A DNA stretch of 10,628 nucleotides from Larix sibirica. Lineage: Eukaryota > Streptophyta > Pinopsida > Pinales > Pinaceae. Positions 8,569-10,628 of the stretch are shown piece by piece. The stretch is taken from assembly GCA_004151065.3 (NCBI GenBank), contig NWUY0300022059.1:1-10628 (forward strand), given 5' to 3'. The notes below the pieces were generated by a model. That model made no database searches. It worked only from the letters and a program-made list of their open reading frames with translations, and was not told the DNA's origin. Every line of letters begins with the position of its first letter. The first letter of the stretch is position 1. The position numbers and the translations under genes were made by a program.

Positions 8569-8576
8569 TATTTTGT
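8569..8576 (-). repeat. Target-site duplication, 5' copy
   Basis: ACAAAATA on the - strand: PLE codons for Asn-Lys-Ile immediately before the composite element begins (GTGCCCAGAG at 8568). It matches 6482-6489. Confidence 0.8.
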
Positions 8577-9440
8577 TTGTTGTTCCTTTGGTATATGGTA
8601 CAATAATTTTACCTACCATATATTTGTTTCGACTTTTTAGAGGTCTCCTATATGATATGTCTATCCCTTTATCCATTGTTTTTTAATGTACCACATAGAT
8701 GGTCTATTTCCTTCTATTAAAGCTCTTCATTGTAAATTCTTATGGTTGGAGTTACCAATGGACTGATAAATCCAAGTTTAGGATAGTGGTGGGAATTTGC
8801 ATGAAGATATCTTTATAGGTGAGTCCTTTTTTGTAAATTAGGTGGACTAGAGATCCATTATTGCTTTTGCTGAGGGGAGCATCCAAAGATGGAATACAAT
8901 TGTCTTTTTCAACCTCCATTGTGAATTTTACGTGGTTTAATATGTTGTTCAAATGGTCCAAAATCTTGTCTATATTCTCCCTATCTTGTCGCCAATTTAC
9001 ATTGGTGACGTCCATGAATCTAATTCACCTCTTTGGTTGCAATGGAAAGTATTAAAGTGCTTCTTTCTCAATTTACTCCATGTATATGATGGCATGTATA
9101 GGAAAAATAGGGACCCTATTGTGATTCCCTCAACTTGTTCATGGATATTACCTCTAAAACTAAAGCATGGGGTGTATAGACATGCTTGGACCAAGTTTGT
9201 TGCCTCGCCACCAATTATATCCTTTATGAACCTTATAGCATCCTCCATTGGAATCTTTGCAAAGAGAGAAACCATGCCAAAACTAAAAATCCTCATAAGT
9301 TTCAAGATTCTCCAATTTATTAATGAGATGGGTTGAACCCTTTACAAACTAGTGTGTGTGCACAACAAGGTGCCTAAGCGTCTTTACAATAAATTTAGCT
9401 AGGGAATACATGGGTGATTTGATGGTGCTTGTGGTAGGTC
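8569..9440 (-). pseudogene. PLE reverse transcriptase (C-terminal two thirds)
   Basis: This is the reverse transcriptase core of the Penelope-like element. From 9438 the frame reads PTTSTIKSPMYSLAKF, then LRHLVVHTH and LINKLENLETYEDF. It shifts near 9310 to VSLFAKIPMEDAIRFIKDII (motif A region, normally DVVSLFT.IP), NLVQACLYTPCFSFRG, then HEQVEGITIGS (motif B, normally EQ..G.AMGSPLSP). After another shift near 9050 it continues as FMDVTNVNW at about 9018-8992, the catalytic (F/Y)xDD motif with the second Asp changed to Val. Then come LDHLNNILNHVKFTMEVEKD, the IPSLDAPLSKSNNGSLVHLI block (normally IPFLDVLI.R..DGSLGH.VYRK), and finally KIIVPYTKGTTNKI ending at 8569. Stops occur at 8752 and at further points before 8676. 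The protein is dead through two frameshifts, several stops and the lost catalytic Asp. The upstream edge is cut by the LINE at 9441. Confidence 0.88.
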
Positions 9441-9459
9441 TTTTTTTTTAACAAGAACA
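9441..9459 (-). other. LINE poly(A) tail and conserved 3' end
   Basis: On the - strand TGTTCTTGTT (9459-9450) is followed by nine A (9449-9441). The 14 bases 9446-9459 match 6496-6509 exactly. Confidence 0.85.
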
Positions 9460-9587
9460 GGTAAATTTTTATTAGAGGAAGAACACGGTTGGGCTTACGC
9501 CTAATCAACCCATCTTACAAAGCCAAGGAGCTTAAAATTCAAATGCGTCCTATATCCAACAATTACAATATACAAGGAACTGCCGGC

Positions 9588-10628
9588 TTATGGAATGGGA
9601 GACCAGACAGGAATTTCATCATTCTGAATCAAATCTACAGGGGCTAACAGACAGCCCGCATTAGCCCTATAATCAGCTTCCTGATTTAGACTTCAAAGGA
9701 TGTGGAAATAGGAAGCAGAGTAGAAATTTTGCAGCATTTTTCGGACACATTGCAAAGTCTTATTTAACACCGCATTATTAAATTGACCATCAGTATTTAA
9801 GAGTTTGATTAGGATTTCCGAGTCTCCAAAAATCTGAATATCATGCTCTCTGTTTCCTTGAGCTAACTGACTAGTTTTGAGAAGACCTAGTAATTCAACC
9901 TAATTATTTGTACACTGCCCTAACTCCCAGCTGAAACTGCCCTTAAATTGACCATCGGGATCATAGAAAACCCCTCCGGCTCCAGCTCTCCCTGGATTTC
10001 CTTTAGCTTCCCCATCGAAAAAAATAGTGTATTTTCTTTGATTCTTCCACCACTGACAGAATTCAGTTTCATTGTGCTGAATCCGCCATTCCAACTGACT
10101 TATAGGACAAACAGGGATCTTTTTCCTAGTACACTGCATTGTATTACCAATCCAACTAATTTCATCGGGAAGAAGCTTGTGATTTTGATTAAAGGGGTGG
10201 TTTTCCAACAAAAACAGCTGGGGTGCTCATATTGTTTTGGAAGATGCTTTCATTTCTGGCAAGCCACACTTCCTTAGCTTTTGCAACAACAACAGCTGGG
10301 GTGCTCATATTGTTTTGGAAGATGCTTTCATTTCTGGCAAGCTACACTTCCCAGCAGAGGTATTTTGGGAATGCATTCCAAATCTTGGACCATAAAGATT
10401 TACTCTTGTTGATCTGAGGATTACGATCAATCCAAGTGGAAAATAGGTAGACAACATTGCATTGAGCAGGAGCTTGAACGCTGAGTCCATGCAAAGCTAG
10501 CCACCACACCTCCTGCATGAATGGGCATTCAATGAACACATGGTCGATTGTTTCCCCGGCTGTCTGACAGAGGGAACATCTGTGCGGTCCTAAAATTCCT
10601 TGCTTTGCAAGGTTCTCACCTGTCAATA
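9588..10628 (-). pseudogene. LINE ORF2 C-terminal part: zinc-binding domain, linker, RNase H
   Basis: ORF2 is the LINE replicase; only its C-terminal end is here. From 10626 the frame reads the zf-RVT zinc-binding domain, with CSLC, eight residues, H, four residues, C (CSLCQTAGETIDHVFIECPF), then YLCWEV and a TAG at 10342-10344. The linker WLARNESIF is present twice because of a 78-bp duplication. A frameshift lies between about 10190 and 10211. RNase H follows: TIFFDGEAKGNPGRAGAGG (first Asp at 10016), CTNN then TAG at 9900-9902 (usually Gln), VELLGLL (Glu, 9896), IQIFGDSEILIKLL (Asp, 9824), a TGA at 9693-9695, then NQEADYRAN (Asp, 9674). The natural stop is TAA at 9588-9590. All four catalytic acids survive. 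The breaks are three stops and one frameshift, consistent with a fairly recent copy. The N-terminal endonuclease and RT lie outside the window. Confidence 0.88.
10201..10356 (-). repeat. 78-bp in-frame tandem duplication inside LINE ORF2
   Basis: Two copies, 10201-10278 and 10279-10356, differ at three places over their first ~73 bases (C/G at the fifth base, A/C at the twelfth, C/T at the sixty-fifth). The unit is 26 codons, so the duplication keeps the frame and repeats the WLARNESIFQNNMSTPAV linker segment. The C/T difference (10265 versus 10343) turns the Trp codon of the upstream copy into TAG. Confidence 0.92.

Larger units (their letters stand above)
5998..9440 (-). mobile_element. Penelope-like retroelement (Dryad-like), interrupted
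   Basis: This is one PLE on the - strand, split by a 2,079-bp insertion (6490-8568) and cut at its upstream side by a LINE (from 9441). PLEs encode a reverse transcriptase followed by a GIY-YIG endonuclease, and form a retroelement class apart from LTR elements and LINEs. Two observations show that the two halves are one element. The protein order is right, with the RT core at 8569-9440 and the endonuclease at 5998-6481. The flanks also rejoin in frame: the upstream half ends ...GTTNKI at 8569, and the downstream half starts TRILKK at 6481. The upstream N-terminal part must lie beyond the window on the far side of the LINE. Relatives reported from conifers are called Dryads. Assignment to that clade here is from memory of motifs, not from an alignment. 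Confidence 0.85.
9441..10628 (-). mobile_element. Plant L1-type LINE, 3' part, inserted in the PLE
   Basis: This is a non-LTR retrotransposon on the - strand whose 5' part lies beyond the window. It contains the end of ORF2 (zinc-binding domain, linker, RNase H; 9588-10628), about 130 bases of 3' untranslated sequence (9587-9460) and the terminal TGTTCTTGTT followed by nine A (9449-9441). The next base, 9440, begins PLE coding sequence (GACCTACC..., the conserved RP..ST stretch), so the LINE landed inside the PLE in the same orientation. The 5' junction and target duplication cannot be checked here. Base composition is less AT-rich and the coding frame less broken than in the composite element, which suggests a younger insertion. 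Confidence 0.85.

Noticed and set aside
9948-10417. + strand open frames with repeated residues
   Set aside because: The repetition is only the 78-bp duplication read on the wrong strand; the - strand carries the LINE protein.

Overview
The window looks like intergenic DNA from a land plant with a large, repeat-filled genome, most likely a conifer or other gymnosperm. It is AT-rich and has no intact cellular gene. It carries plant-type L1 LINE remains with an RNase H domain after the reverse transcriptase, and a Penelope-like element (PLE) with a GIY-YIG endonuclease. Among seed plants, PLEs of this type are known from conifers (the 'Dryad' elements). Taxonomy is an inference from element content only.

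Left part (1-5480): mostly unassigned AT-rich DNA. It holds an orphan LINE-type RNase H fragment on + (998-1286), an unidentified decayed coding stretch on - (2741-3446), a tandem array of about five units of ~207 bp (about 3400-4430), a diverged ~105-bp direct duplication (about 5000-5162), and a 102-bp tandem duplication ending in CA-rich microsatellite (5283-5480).

Right part (about 5990-10628): three retroelements, all reading on -, nested in one another. The oldest is the PLE. Its reverse transcriptase part lies at 8569-9440 and its GIY-YIG endonuclease part at 5998-6481. The two halves join in frame at a lysine-isoleucine pair once a 2,079-bp insertion (6490-8568) is removed. That insertion is bounded by an 8-bp target-site duplication (6482-6489 and 8569-8576) and ends in an A-rich tail. 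Its layout is unusual: a tRNA-like start with A-box and B-box motifs, a damaged RNase H domain, then a long decayed reading frame with a charged coiled-coil-like C-terminal half. A second, separate LINE (9441-10628, running off the window) is inserted in the PLE further upstream; its poly(A) tail abuts PLE codons at 9440. The LINE and the 2.08-kb insertion end with the same 14 bases before their A tails, which suggests that both were copied by the same LINE reverse transcriptase.

Nothing here looks functional now: every coding unit carries stops or frameshifts. The interest lies in the composite 2.08-kb retroposon, the plant PLE, and the clear order of insertion (PLE first; composite and LINE later).
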